From positions 124,001-188,000 of the forward strand of contig NZ_JABMCJ010000076.1 in assembly GCF_013359755.1 (NCBI RefSeq): DNA of 64,000 nucleotides, read 5' to 3'. The translations under genes were made by a program, and so were the position numbers. This DNA comes from Tardiphaga robiniae (GTDB lineage Bacteria > Pseudomonadota > Alphaproteobacteria > Rhizobiales > Xanthobacteraceae). Shown piece after piece: positions 25,910 to 35,793 of the stretch (positions are counted from its first letter, which is position 1; each line of letters begins with the position of its first letter). The notes beneath the pieces were generated by a model. That model was not told the origin of the DNA, ran no database searches, and saw only the letters and a program-made list of their open reading frames with translations.

Positions 25910-28900
25910 ATGGCAAACAACACCAAAAAGGCCAAGGATCCGACCGAAGTCGCGCTCTCTGCCATCCAGGAAGCTCTCAACATCAGTGACCCCGCGCATG
26001 TCGATCGCGATCAACCCGCGATCCGTGCCGACAACGCTCCCATCAATTCATCGCCCGCCGTTGACCTCGACGACAACGCCTTCGACGCACGCATCGCCAA
26101 TGATCGCCCGAGCTTCGAAGCGCAGGACGATCAGCGCTTTGCGCGCCGTCCCGCGAACGATGACCGCGAAACTATCGGCCAGATCCTGCAGGCGCTGCAG
26201 AAGAATCGCCCCGCCCGCAACGTCTATACGCTCGCCACCCTGTTCGCCGGCTTGTGGATCGTCGGCGCAGGCCTGTTGACCGTTGCGTTCCTGCCGTCGC
26301 TGCAGGCCCTGATCGGTCAGGGTTCCGGCGGCACGCTGGCGCTGGCTGGCCTTGCTGCGCTGCTGTTCGCCCCGATCCTGCTGTTTTACTTCCTCGCCAG
26401 CCTCGCCTGGCGCGGCCAGGAAATGCGCCTGATCGCCCAGTCGATGGCACAGGTCGCGATCCGCTTCTCCGAGCCCGAAAGCACGGCCAGCGACTCGATG
26501 GTCACGGTCGGCCAGGCGATCCGCCGCGAAGTCGCCGCGATGGGCGACGGCGTCGAGCGTGCGATTGCGCGTGCCGGCGAACTCGAAACCCTCGTCGCCA
26601 ACGAAGTTTCCGCACTCGAGCGCGCTTACTCTGACAACGAAGTCCGTATCCGCGCGCTGCTGCAGGACATCGCGCATCAGCGCGACAACCTGGTGGGTCA
26701 GGCCGAGCAGGTTCGCTCCGCCATTTCGGGCGTGCAGATCGATCTTCGCCACGACATCGCGCTGATTTCGGACGCCATCGCATCGCGCGTCGACGAAGTC
26801 GCCAAGAGCATCACCGGCGCCCTCGAAGAGCGCGGTGAACACATCACCCGCGCGCTCGGCAATGCCGGCGACAACATGATCCTCGCGCTCGGCGAGCGTG
26901 GTGGCGACCTGCTCGACCGCCTCGAAGAGGCCAGCGCCGAGACGACCCGCGCGGTGCTCGACGCCAGCGAGCGTCTGACGACGAGCCTCAACTTCAAGAC
27001 CGGCCACGTACACGACGAGTTCGTCGATCTCGCCGACCGCGTCCACGAAATGCTCAACGAGCGTATTGACCGCATCACCAGCGAGTTCGAACAGCGTTCG
27101 TCCACGATTGTCGATCGCGTGTCGGACCGCACCGAGCAGGTCCACGACTCGCTGAAGAATTCCAGCGATAGCCTGCTGCTCGAACTCGAGCTGCGTAGCG
27201 GCGACCTCGTCAGCAAGATCGACGATGCCGGCAACCGCCTGGCCAACCAGATCCTCACGTCAGGCGACAAGGCGGGCGAGTCCCTCGACGCCACCGTCAA
27301 CGCGCTGGTGGCCAAGGTCGCGAGCCAGACCGAAACCGCGCACGACACCCTCAGCCTGCAGATGAACGCCTTCGACGAACTAGTGAAGGAACAGGGCTCT
27401 GAGCTGGCCGAGCGTTTCTCGCGCGACAGCGGTACGCTGGGCGCACTGATCACCAAGCACATCTCGGAATTCGACCGCACCGTGAAGACCTTCGGCGGCG
27501 AAGTCGTCGATCGCCTGGGTCAGCGTACGCAGGACATCTCGGAAACGTTGAAGACCTATGTCGATAATTTCGACACCCGCGTTGCGTCCAATGTTGGCGG
27601 CATCACGTCGTCGCTCGACACCCGCCTCGCAGAATTCGAGACCAAATTCGAAGGCCGCGTCGTCAATCTCGATGCGTCGCTCGATAGCAGGATCAAGTCG
27701 TTCGACGAGACCGTCGATGGACGTCTCAAGAGCCTTGAAGAAACGTTTGACGCGCGCGCTCAGTCGGTCACCGCGACCATCGATACGCGTCTTGAAAACC
27801 TCGCATCGACGCTCTCGGAAGGTGCCAATCAGGCCGTCCAGTCGGTCGACGCGCGCCTGACGCATCTGACCACCGCCCTGACCGAAGGCGCGAATCTCGC
27901 AGTCAGCTCGGTCGACGGCCGCCTGACCCACCTGACGACCGCGCTCACGGAAGGCGCCGTGCAGGCGATCCACTCGATCGACGACCGCCTTTCCTACTTC
28001 ACGAGCTCGCTCACCGAAGGCACGACGCAGGCGATCACGGCCATCGACAGCCGCATCAACAACGTTACCGATGCTATCGACAGCCGCAGCACACAGTTCG
28101 CGGATACCATCACTGCACGCTTCCAGACGATCCACGAAGGCATGGAAGGTCGTATCGGCATCGTCGCCGGCGGGATCGAAACCCGCGTCGAACAGTTCGA
28201 GGAACTGCTCGGCTCGCGCATCGAGGCCGTTGCCGGTCGTATCGAAACCTCCGGCCGCACGGCCAGCGACTCGCTCATGGCCCGCGCCGAAGAACTCTCG
28301 ATCGGCATCAAGACCAATGTCGAGGACGCCGAGCGTTCGCTCACGCATCTCATGGTCAATACCAGCGAGACCATTCAGGCTGGCGCCCGCGCCGCGCAGG
28401 AATCCCTCGTGTCGGTCTCGACCGATGTCGGCGCGCAGCTGAAGCTGACGGCGTCCGATATCGAGAGCTCGCTGACCGCCGTCGGCACCACTGCCGCCAC
28501 GGCCATCGTCAACAGCGCCCGCGATGCGCAGGCCACGCTGGTCAATGCGTCTTCGGAAGCCTCGCTGCAGGTGAAGTCACTGTCGGCCGATGTCGAGCGC
28601 ACCCTCACCGCGGCCGGCTCCGCCACCGCAGCCTCGATGCTGTCGGGTGCCCGCGACGCCCAGTCGACCCTGGTCGCCACCTCTTCGGAAGTTGCCAGCC
28701 AGATCCAGTCGCTCTCGGCCGATATCGAACGCACGCTCACTGCCGCCGGCACGGCGACGGCCGACTCGGTCCTGTCTGGCGCCCGCGCCGCGCAGAGCAC
28801 ACTGGTCGCCGCATCGACCGACGCCTCGCAGCAGGTCCGCACCCTTGCGGCCGACGTGGAGCGCACGCTGATCGCCGCCGGCACCGCCAGCGCGGACTCG

Positions 28901-31324
28901 ATCCTGGCCAGCACGCGCAACGTCCAGTCCTCGCTGATCGACGCCTCGACCGAAGCGTCGAACCATGTCCGCAACCTCGCGGCCGATATGGAACGCAGCC
29001 TCACGACAGCCGGCACCGCGACCGCGGAATCGATCGTTGCCGGCGCCCGCGAAGCCCAGAGCACGCTGGTCACGGCGTCTTCCGAGGCATCAAGCCATGT
29101 GAAGTCGCTCTCGATCGACGTGCAGCGCACACTCACCGCGGTCGGCGCCGACACGGCGGCTGCGATTCTCTCGAGCGCTCGCGAAGTGCAGACCTCGCTG
29201 GCAACCTCCTCGGCGGATGCCGCGAACCAGATCAAGGTGATTTCCGCCGACATCGAGCGTTCGCTCTCGAACGTCACCGCCAACACGACCGACAACATCC
29301 AGACCAGTGCGCAGAATGCGCACAACTCGTTGGTCGCCGCCTCGAACGAGATCACCACCAAGATCAAGACCACCTCGTCGGAGATCGAGCGGTCGGTATT
29401 CGCCGCTTCGGGCAGCTTCGGCACCACGATGACCGGCAAGACCGACGAAATCGTCACCTATGTGCAGCAGCAGACCGACCGTCTGTCGCAGATGGTCGAC
29501 GCCAAGCGCGGTTCGCTGGTCGATGCGCTGGGCGCCAAGGCCAATCAGCTCACGGTCGATATCGATCGCGTCACCGCCGACGCGCTCAAGGCGATCGAGA
29601 GCCGCGGCCAGACCTTCTCGCAGACCATGGTCACCAACAGCACAGACGTGGCTCGCGCCATCACCACGGCTGGCGAACTCGCCACCGGTGCGGTCAACAA
29701 GTCGCTGAAGGATCTCGAGCAGAGCTCGCGCACCGCCATCGAGCAGTCGCGTCAGGTCTCGATCACTGCGGTCACGGAGATGCAGGAAACCAGCAAGATC
29801 CTGCGCACCGATACCGTGGCGCTGTTCGAACGCCTGCGTGAAGGCAACATCCTGCTGCAGGAAGTCCTCACCGGCGCGCACGACAATCTCAACTCGCTGG
29901 AGCGCGCTCTGGTCACCCGCGTGGCGGACTTCGTGTCCACCATGAACGATGTGACGTCGCGCAACGGCTTGGCTACCCAGACGTTGGAAGAACAGCTCAC
30001 CGTGTTCACCTCCAAGACCTCGAAGGCCCTGGAAGATCTCGGCTCACTCTCGGGCCAGTTCGAAACCCATGGCCATGCCCTCGTGGATGCCGCGGCTCTG
30101 GTCGAACAGAGCAACCGCACCACGATGTCGTCGGTCGGCGAACGCAAGGCGGCGCTGGAATCGCTGGTCACCACCATCGATCTGCGCACCACCGATCTCG
30201 ATCAGCGCCTCACCCGCTTCACCGGCCTTCTTGATGAATCGCTGGCAGCCGCTGAAGAACGTGCCCGCGACATCGCCCGCGTCGTCGCAGAGACCGCCGG
30301 TCAGGGCTCGGCAGCGATCAGCCGGCAGTTCGAAGCCGTCCGCACCGCCGCGGAAGAAGAACGCCGCGCGACAACGCAAGCCATGAGCGAAATCTACCAG
30401 CAGGGCACGCAGGAAGCCGATGCCATGTTCAAGCAGTCGGCCGACAAGTTCTCGTCGATGGTCGCCAGCATGAAGCAGATGGCTGCCGAAATGCACAACG
30501 AGCTCGAGAGCACCCGCACCGAACTGCGCCGTGGCGTTCTCGACATGCCGCAGGAAGCCGCCGAGAGCACTGCGCAGATGCGCAAGGTGATCGTCGACCA
30601 GATCGAGGCGCTCGCCGAGCTCAACCGCATCGTCGCCCGCCACGGCCGCGGCCTCGACGTGGTCTCGACCAGCCGCACCACCAGCGTGCAGCGTGACGAG
30701 GAGCCGGCGATGGCGATCGCCAGCAGCCGTAGTGAAGCGCGCCACGAGGCTCCGCGTCCGGCCCCGCGCCGCGAGGAGCCGCCTGCCCGTAGCGCAACGA
30801 ACTTGCCGATGCCCGATATCGGTGGTCCTGCGCCGCGTCGCACCGAAGCGCCGTCGGTCGCTCCGGCCAACTCCGACCAGGGCCGTGACGGCTGGCTGTC
30901 GGATCTGCTCGGCCGCGCCGATCACGTCGAGGAAGATCGCACGCCGCCGCGCCGCGCACCGGCTCCGCAGCAGCCTGCAGCCTCGGCCAATCCGCTGGAG
31001 TCGCTGTCGCTCGACATCGGCCGCTTGATGGATCGGACGCTCGCCGCTGAAATGTGGGATCGCTATCAGCGCGGCGAGAGCAAGGCCTTCAGCAAGCGGC
31101 TCTATACGCCCGCCGGCCAGAAGGCTTTCGATGAAGTCGCCCGCAAGTATCGGTCGGACCGCAACTTCAAGGGTACGGTGGATCGCTACATCACCGAGTT
31201 CGAACGCCTGCTCGACGAAGTCGCCCGCGATGAACGCGGCCCGGCAGCGCTGCGCAGCCATCTGACCTCGGAAACCGGTCTGGTCTACACCCTGCTCGCG
31301 CATGCAGCGGGTCGGCTGGGCTAA
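25910..31324 (+). CDS. Giant two-TM coiled-coil repeat protein, Growth Pole Ring (GPR/RgsE)-like
   Basis: A 1804-residue protein. Residues 1-103 are acidic and disordered, then come two membrane helices at about 105-127 and 137-160. A very long helical region with 11-residue periodicity follows to about 1580. A Pro/Arg-rich linker (about 1590-1690) leads to a conserved 90-residue C-terminal helical domain (MWDRYQRGESKAFSKRLYTP to the end). Two internal tandem arrays are present (4 x 22 and 7 x 44 residues). This architecture, with apolipoprotein-like repeats, fits GPR of Agrobacterium and RgsE of Sinorhizobium, which form a ring at the growing pole. ATG at 25910 follows GGAACGAGC. Orthology is inferred from architecture only. 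It has its own terminator. Confidence 0.68.
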   Translation: MANNTKKAKDPTEVALSAIQEALNISDPAHVDRDQPAIRADNAPINSSPAVDLDDNAFDARIANDRPSFEAQDDQRFARRPANDDRETIGQILQALQKNRPARNVYTLATLFAGLWIVGAGLLTVAFLPSLQALIGQGSGGTLALAGLAALLFAPILLFYFLASLAWRGQEMRLIAQSMAQVAIRFSEPESTASDSMVTVGQAIRREVAAMGDGVERAIARAGELETLVANEVSALERAYSDNEVRIRALLQDIAHQRDNLVGQAEQVRSAISGVQIDLRHDIALISDAIASRVDEVAKSITGALEERGEHITRALGNAGDNMILALGERGGDLLDRLEEASAETTRAVLDASERLTTSLNFKTGHVHDEFVDLADRVHEMLNERIDRITSEFEQRSSTIVDRVSDRTEQVHDSLKNSSDSLLLELELRSGDLVSKIDDAGNRLANQILTSGDKAGESLDATVNALVAKVASQTETAHDTLSLQMNAFDELVKEQGSELAERFSRDSGTLGALITKHISEFDRTVKTFGGEVVDRLGQRTQDISETLKTYVDNFDTRVASNVGGITSSLDTRLAEFETKFEGRVVNLDASLDSRIKSFDETVDGRLKSLEETFDARAQSVTATIDTRLENLASTLSEGANQAVQSVDARLTHLTTALTEGANLAVSSVDGRLTHLTTALTEGAVQAIHSIDDRLSYFTSSLTEGTTQAITAIDSRINNVTDAIDSRSTQFADTITARFQTIHEGMEGRIGIVAGGIETRVEQFEELLGSRIEAVAGRIETSGRTASDSLMARAEELSIGIKTNVEDAERSLTHLMVNTSETIQAGARAAQESLVSVSTDVGAQLKLTASDIESSLTAVGTTAATAIVNSARDAQATLVNASSEASLQVKSLSADVERTLTAAGSATAASMLSGARDAQSTLVATSSEVASQIQSLSADIERTLTAAGTATADSVLSGARAAQSTLVAASTDASQQVRTLAADVERTLIAAGTASADSILASTRNVQSSLIDASTEASNHVRNLAADMERSLTTAGTATAESIVAGAREAQSTLVTASSEASSHVKSLSIDVQRTLTAVGADTAAAILSSAREVQTSLATSSADAANQIKVISADIERSLSNVTANTTDNIQTSAQNAHNSLVAASNEITTKIKTTSSEIERSVFAASGSFGTTMTGKTDEIVTYVQQQTDRLSQMVDAKRGSLVDALGAKANQLTVDIDRVTADALKAIESRGQTFSQTMVTNSTDVARAITTAGELATGAVNKSLKDLEQSSRTAIEQSRQVSITAVTEMQETSKILRTDTVALFERLREGNILLQEVLTGAHDNLNSLERALVTRVADFVSTMNDVTSRNGLATQTLEEQLTVFTSKTSKALEDLGSLSGQFETHGHALVDAAALVEQSNRTTMSSVGERKAALESLVTTIDLRTTDLDQRLTRFTGLLDESLAAAEERARDIARVVAETAGQGSAAISRQFEAVRTAAEEERRATTQAMSEIYQQGTQEADAMFKQSADKFSSMVASMKQMAAEMHNELESTRTELRRGVLDMPQEAAESTAQMRKVIVDQIEALAELNRIVARHGRGLDVVSTSRTTSVQRDEEPAMAIASSRSEARHEAPRPAPRREEPPARSATNLPMPDIGGPAPRRTEAPSVAPANSDQGRDGWLSDLLGRADHVEEDRTPPRRAPAPQQPAASANPLESLSLDIGRLMDRTLAAEMWDRYQRGESKAFSKRLYTPAGQKAFDEVARKYRSDRNFKGTVDRYITEFERLLDEVARDERGPAALRSHLTSETGLVYTLLAHAAGRLG
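27788..28051 (+). repeat. In-gene tandem repeat, 4 x 66 bases
   Basis: Four in-phase copies of a 22-residue unit of the form RLTHLTTALTEGANLAVSSV plus two residues. Each copy starts with Arg and keeps TEG (or SEG) at the same place. Twenty-two residues is twice the 11-residue helical period. Confidence 0.85.
28463..29386 (+). repeat. In-gene tandem repeat, 7 x 132 bases
   Basis: Seven in-phase copies of a 44-residue unit beginning ERTLTAAG and ending with SADI or SADV, with no length change in any copy. An eighth copy starts at 29387 and diverges after ERS. Forty-four residues is four 11-residue helical periods. Confidence 0.88.
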
Positions 31325-31345
31325 GCAAGATTAAATACGAACGCG

Positions 31346-31377
31346 AAAAGCGGAGGCAGCGATGCCTCCGCTTTTTT
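31346..31377 (+). terminator. Terminator of the giant protein gene
   Basis: AAAAGCGGAGGCA and TGCCTCCGCTTTT pair across GCGA, followed by a run of T, 22 bases after the stop. Confidence 0.9.
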
Positions 31378-31432
31378 GTTGAGCCTGCTGTTGTGCCGGA
31401 GCGCTAGACGCGGGGCCAGGCCGGTGCCGTCA

Positions 31433-31837
31433 TCACGCGGGATCCTTGTCGTGAATGTTGACGCCGAACGGCAAGGACACCCAGGCATGCCGCCGACAAT
31501 GATAGACGGAGATCTCCGGAGGCGGAAAATCCGGATCAGCAAAGCAGCCGACCGCCACAGCTACGGAACGCGCTTCATATCCTTCTTCGGTGTGGAAGAG
31601 ATTGGTGCCACAGACGGGACAGAACCGGAATCGGAAGCGCGCGCCCTGATCCCCCGTGCGGACATACTCGGTCGCGATGCCGCTCACATTGTAACTTGGC
31701 CCGAAGCCCGCGAGCGCGGCAAAGACGCTGCCGGTCCGGCGCTGGCAGGCGAAACAGTGGCATATACCGACGCCCCTCGGCTCGCCTTCGAGCACGATGG
31801 ACAGCTGACCGCACGAACAGGACGCAGTTCTCGACAT
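31433..31837 (-). CDS. GFA-family (CENP-V/GFA) zinc protein
   Basis: A 134-residue protein with the family's cysteine pattern: CSCGQL near residues 7-12, CHCFACQRRTG (about 27-37) and CPVCGTNLF (about 73-81). The fold binds zinc, and some members speed the addition of formaldehyde to glutathione, but most are uncharacterised. The start at 31837 has GAGGAGG upstream. It stands alone between the giant gene and the epimerase-like gene. Confidence 0.82.
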   Translation of the reverse strand: MSRTASCSCGQLSIVLEGEPRGVGICHCFACQRRTGSVFAALAGFGPSYNVSGIATEYVRTGDQGARFRFRFCPVCGTNLFHTEEGYEARSVAVAVGCFADPDFPPPEISVYHCRRHAWVSLPFGVNIHDKDPA

Positions 31838-31890
31838 GACGGACCTCCTCGATGCAGCGGTCTGCTGGATCACGGGCCGCGACAGTTACC

Positions 31891-32766
31891 TTATGCGAAC
31901 CCTATGCGTTGGGTGAAGCTGCGCGTCTCGCCCACCGCGATATGCATTACGCCCGGCTTGTCGGCGAACTCGCCGTCAAAATCCACCGGGCTGGCATAGC
32001 CGTACCACGGCTCGATGCAGAGGAATGCAGCCCCGGATGGTTTCGACCAGATGCCAAGTTCGCGAAAGCCTTCCCAGGCGAAGGTGATCGTCGGTCCGCC
32101 AGGCGCGCTATAACTCAGCGACCTGCTGGCGAGATGATCGAAGATCATCGCATCCTTGAGGAACAGCGATTCCGACAGCGCCAGTGCGCCGCCCTGCACC
32201 GGCGATAGTTCTGGCTCCCTCAGCAACAGTCCACCCTCAAGCCGTCTGATCGGCGCCGGCTCAGCATCAGAGAAGATGATCGTATGCGCGCGCTTGTCGG
32301 CGCCATCCGTCAGCGGCCAGTGAAACGCGGGATGCGCACCGATCGAGGCCGGCAGCATCTCGTCGCCAGTGTTGGTCACGGCATAACCGATCACCAGTTC
32401 ATCGCCCTCGATCACATAGGTGACGTCAAGCCGAAACGAGAACGGATATTTCGCCCGGCTGGCGTCATTGTCCGCCAGCGACAGCGCGCAGGATGCAGGT
32501 CCCTGCCCGGTCCAGCTGAAGCGCTGGTCGCGCGCAAAGCCGTGTTGGGTCATTGCATAGACCTGGCCGCGATGGCGCAGCACATCGTCCTTTAGCTTGC
32601 CGACAATCGGAAACAGCAGCGGCGCGTGGCGAGGCCATTCCTCGCCGGCCTGCCAGAGCACCTCATGCCCATGCGCATCCTTCAATGAGCAGAGTTCGGC
32701 ACCAGCGGCCTTGATCGTCGCCGTGACGCGGCCATTGCTGATGGTGAAGCTATCTTGGGTCTCCAT
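31891..32766 (-). CDS. Aldose 1-epimerase family protein (LacX-like)
   Basis: A 291-residue galactose mutarotase-fold protein. Landmarks are FPIVGKLKD near residue 50, ASIGAHPAFHWPL near 150 with the conserved histidine, and CIEPWYGYAS near 255 with the conserved Glu. It likely interconverts sugar anomers, but its sugar is not evident. GGGAGAG precedes the ATG at 32766. It is 31 bases downstream of mlaD and could be on the same transcript; a role in lipid transport is not expected. Confidence 0.83.
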   Translation of the reverse strand: METQDSFTISNGRVTATIKAAGAELCSLKDAHGHEVLWQAGEEWPRHAPLLFPIVGKLKDDVLRHRGQVYAMTQHGFARDQRFSWTGQGPASCALSLADNDASRAKYPFSFRLDVTYVIEGDELVIGYAVTNTGDEMLPASIGAHPAFHWPLTDGADKRAHTIIFSDAEPAPIRRLEGGLLLREPELSPVQGGALALSESLFLKDAMIFDHLASRSLSYSAPGGPTITFAWEGFRELGIWSKPSGAAFLCIEPWYGYASPVDFDGEFADKPGVMHIAVGETRSFTQRIGFA

Positions 32767-32797
32767 CAGCGCTCTCCCTGTATATTCAGACTGGTGT

Positions 32798-33727
32798 CTA
32801 TTGAGCCTGCTGACGACGACGCGGCGGAGCGACAGATGCCGGCGGCGCGGCCGGAGCAGGTGCAGCCGCGGGTGTGCCGCTGCTGGCGCCAAACAACAGG
32901 CGCGTCGGGTTGCGGTCAAGATTGTTCACCGCACGGCTGATATCGGCGAGGGTACGGCGGCCATCGAGCATCAATGCGCCGGAACGCTTGTCGAGGTTCT
33001 CGGTCAGCTCATGGAACGACTTCACGGCCGCAGTCAGCTCACCGCCGTCCTTGCCCCCCGCGAGCGCATCAAGGCCGAGCAGGATATTGTCGGTTCGCGC
33101 AACAACGCTGTCGGCCTTGCCCATGACACCATCGGCTTTGCCCATCACGCTGTCGATCTTCAGCATGATGCCGTCGATTACTTCCGAATTTTTCGCCAGC
33201 GTCGCCGTGAAGGTTTCGACATTCTTCATGGCGCCCTTGAGAGTATCCTGATTGTCGGCGACCAGACGATTGACGTTGTTCAGCGTTGCCCGGATCGATT
33301 CAGAGATATCCCGCAACAGCTCCGGATCGGCCGTCAGGACCGGCACGCCGTCGGTGTCCAGCGGGACCGCGGGCGCAGCTTCATCGCCGCCCTTCAGCGC
33401 GATCGCCGCTACACCCGTGAGCCCCTGAAATTCCAGACCGACCTGCGTGTCCTTGCGAATGGGCGCGATGTTCTCGACCATCGCCAGCGCAACGACGCGC
33501 TTGGGATTGTCGAGCTTCACAGAGACGACCTCGCCGACCCTGATACCATTGAAGTTGACATTGCCGCCGTTGCGCAGGCCCGACGCCGCGCCTTCGAAAA
33601 TGATGCGCAGCGGCGTGCGCTGCGTGGTCGAATGCAGATTCTGGAACCACAACACGAAGCCGAACGCTGCGGCGATCACCGCCAGCGTGAAAATTCCGAT
33701 CAGGACGAAGTTCGCCCGCGTTTCCAT
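32798..33727 (-). CDS. mlaD: MlaD/MCE-domain lipid-binding protein
   Basis: A 309-residue protein with one N-terminal membrane helix (ANFVLIGIFTLAVIAAAFGF). The MCE domain follows (RIIFEGAASGLRNGGNVNFNGIRVGEV). A long helical stretch comes next, and a Pro/Ala-rich tail closes it. MCE proteins form periplasmic hexamers that carry phospholipid to or from an inner-membrane ABC transporter. It is the last gene of mlaE-mlaF-mlaD, starting 19 bases after mlaF. No mlaC or lipoprotein partner is present here. Confidence 0.87.
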   Translation of the reverse strand: METRANFVLIGIFTLAVIAAAFGFVLWFQNLHSTTQRTPLRIIFEGAASGLRNGGNVNFNGIRVGEVVSVKLDNPKRVVALAMVENIAPIRKDTQVGLEFQGLTGVAAIALKGGDEAAPAVPLDTDGVPVLTADPELLRDISESIRATLNNVNRLVADNQDTLKGAMKNVETFTATLAKNSEVIDGIMLKIDSVMGKADGVMGKADSVVARTDNILLGLDALAGGKDGGELTAAVKSFHELTENLDKRSGALMLDGRRTLADISRAVNNLDRNPTRLLFGASSGTPAAAPAPAAPPASVAPPRRRQQAQ

Positions 33728-33746
33728 CAAACCAACTCCAGTACAA

Positions 33747-34559
33747 CTAGCCGATAACAGCGCGTGCGCGCTTGCCGTGGAAATATTCCCGAAGCCAGGG
33801 ATGCTGCGAGGCCAGCATGTCGGCCATCGTTCCCTGCGCGATGATCTTGCCATTACCGAGAACGGCGATCCGGTCGCAGGCTGTATGCAGGCTGTCGAGA
33901 TCATGAGTTACCATGAAAACGGTCAGCCCCAAAGTTCGCTGCAGCGTGCGCACCAATTCGTCGAAATCGCCAGCGCCGATCGGATCGAGACCCGATGTTG
34001 GCTCGTCCAGGAACACGATCTCCGGATCGAGCGCGAGCGCCCGCGCCAGCGCCACGCGCTTGATCATGCCGCCCGAGAGTTCCGACGGATAGCGATCGGC
34101 GACCTCCGGCTTGAGACCAACCATGGTAAGCTTGGCCATGGTGATCTCGTCGAGCAGACGTTCCGAGACCTTGAGATATTCGCGCACCGGAAACTGGATG
34201 TTCTGTCGCACGTTGAGCGACGAGAACAGCGCCCCGTGTTGAAACAGGATACCCCAACGCCGCTCGACTTCGCGGCGTTCCTTGTCGCCGCTGTCGAGAT
34301 CGGTGCCGAACACTTCGATCGTGCCGGAGACCTTTGGGACGAGGCCAATGATCGTGCGCATCAGCACGGACTTGCCGGCGCCGGACGCGCCGACGAAACC
34401 GAGGATTTCGCCGCGCGCCACGTTCAGGTTGAGGCCGTCGAGCACCCGACGGCTGCCGAATGCCACGGTAAGATCGCGCACGCTGATGATCGCATCGGCA
34501 GAGGTGGAGGCGGCAGCCGTCGGCGTCTCAGTAATGGGCATCGCAGTCGTCGAGGTCAT
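33747..34559 (-). CDS. mlaF: MlaF-type ABC transporter ATP-binding protein
   Basis: A 270-residue ATPase with Walker A GASGAGKS at residues 57-64, signature LSGGMIKR, Walker B VFLDEP and the switch histidine in MVTHDL. LSGGM with Met is typical of the MlaF/Ttg2A class. The N-terminal 24 residues are Thr/Ala-rich and may be disordered. It lies 5 bases after mlaE and 19 before mlaD. Confidence 0.9.
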   Translation of the reverse strand: MTSTTAMPITETPTAAASTSADAIISVRDLTVAFGSRRVLDGLNLNVARGEILGFVGASGAGKSVLMRTIIGLVPKVSGTIEVFGTDLDSGDKERREVERRWGILFQHGALFSSLNVRQNIQFPVREYLKVSERLLDEITMAKLTMVGLKPEVADRYPSELSGGMIKRVALARALALDPEIVFLDEPTSGLDPIGAGDFDELVRTLQRTLGLTVFMVTHDLDSLHTACDRIAVLGNGKIIAQGTMADMLASQHPWLREYFHGKRARAVIG

Positions 34560-34564
34560 GGCCG

Positions 34565-35695
34565 TCAGATCCCGATCGTTGCGAAGAAGATCGCGAATAC
34601 GCCATCCATCACGATTACAAAGAAGATCCCCTTCACCACGGACGATGTTGTGTGCTGCCCCAGCGACTCCGCGCTGCCCTGCACGGCAAGGCCTTCGACG
34701 CAGGCCACGATGCCGATCACCATGGCCATCACAGGCGCTTTCACCATGCCGACGATGAAGTGGTTGATCGAAATCGCCTCGCGCAGCCGCGACAGGAATG
34801 ACGATGGATCGACGCCCCCATAGAGCCAGGCGACCAGACCGCCGCCATAGAGCGCAGCCATAGCGCCGAGAAATGCGAGAATGGGCAGCGCCAGCACCAG
34901 CGCCACCATGCGCGGCAGGATCAGAACTTCGATGGCATCGAAGCCCATGGTACGAAGCGCATCGATCTCCTCGCGCATCTTCATGGAGCCGAGTTCGGCT
35001 GTGTAGGCGCTGCCGGACCGGCCGGCGACCATGATCGCCACCAGCAGCACGCCGAGCTCACGCAGCACCAGCACGCCGAGCATATCGACCACGAAGACGT
35101 CGGCGCCGAAGCGGCGAAAATGGAACAGACCCTGCTGGGCAACGATACAGCCGATCAAGAAGGTGATCAGGACCACGATCGGTACTGCGTTCCAGCACAC
35201 CTGCTCCAGGTGATGCACCACCGAGGTGAGCCGGAATTTCGACGGATGCCGCCAGACGCGGAACCAGGCCGCGATCACGGCACCAATCATATCGACCAGC
35301 GCGACGAGGGTTTCCCCGATGCCATAGATATTGCGGCCGATGCCATCGAGCACGGCAGTCAGGGCGCTACCGCTTGCCGGTAACGGGACAGCAGGCTTCA
35401 CGCGGCGGACTTCGTCGACCAGGGTCGCGTAATTCGCCGAGAGGCCTGCGATCTGCGCCTCGTGGCCGCCATTGGTCAGCGCCCGACGCAACCTCTCGAT
35501 CAGCCACGCGCCGAATGTATCCAGCTTGGAGACCTGCGACACGTCGATGAAGATGTTGGGGCGGCTACCGGTCAGCTTCTCGGCCTCGCCGACGAGTTTT
35601 TCGAGCGCGGGGGCAAAACGCGCCGTCCACGACCCAGCCGCGCACAGCGCCAAGCCGTCGCCTTTCGCGATCTGTTCCAGGGTCGGGCCGCTCAA
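34565..35695 (-). CDS. mlaE: MlaE-type ABC transporter permease with N-terminal STAS domain
   Basis: A 376-residue fusion. Residues 1-110 look like a STAS domain (IFIDVSQVSKLDTFGAWLIERL), which in E. coli is the separate protein MlaB. The MlaE permease follows, with five or six helices and the motif ELGSMKMREEIDALRTMGFD. The start is a TTG at 35695 supported by GGGAG 8 bases upstream. The fused domain explains why no mlaB is found. A CtrA-type site lies about 100 bases upstream. Confidence 0.88.
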   Translation of the reverse strand: MSGPTLEQIAKGDGLALCAAGSWTARFAPALEKLVGEAEKLTGSRPNIFIDVSQVSKLDTFGAWLIERLRRALTNGGHEAQIAGLSANYATLVDEVRRVKPAVPLPASGSALTAVLDGIGRNIYGIGETLVALVDMIGAVIAAWFRVWRHPSKFRLTSVVHHLEQVCWNAVPIVVLITFLIGCIVAQQGLFHFRRFGADVFVVDMLGVLVLRELGVLLVAIMVAGRSGSAYTAELGSMKMREEIDALRTMGFDAIEVLILPRMVALVLALPILAFLGAMAALYGGGLVAWLYGGVDPSSFLSRLREAISINHFIVGMVKAPVMAMVIGIVACVEGLAVQGSAESLGQHTTSSVVKGIFFVIVMDGVFAIFFATIGI

Positions 35696-35793
35696 AACAG
35701 GCTCCCGCGGGCGTTCAGTCTGTGCATGAACAAAGTATTAACACGCCCAAATACGTTTCTGAGAAGCCAAGTGAAGCCAACACGTTGCTATGG

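Noticed and set aside
26048-29881. Several long minus-strand frames inside the giant gene
   Set aside because: They mirror the periodic repeats of the true frame and change with the repeat, without motifs of their own.
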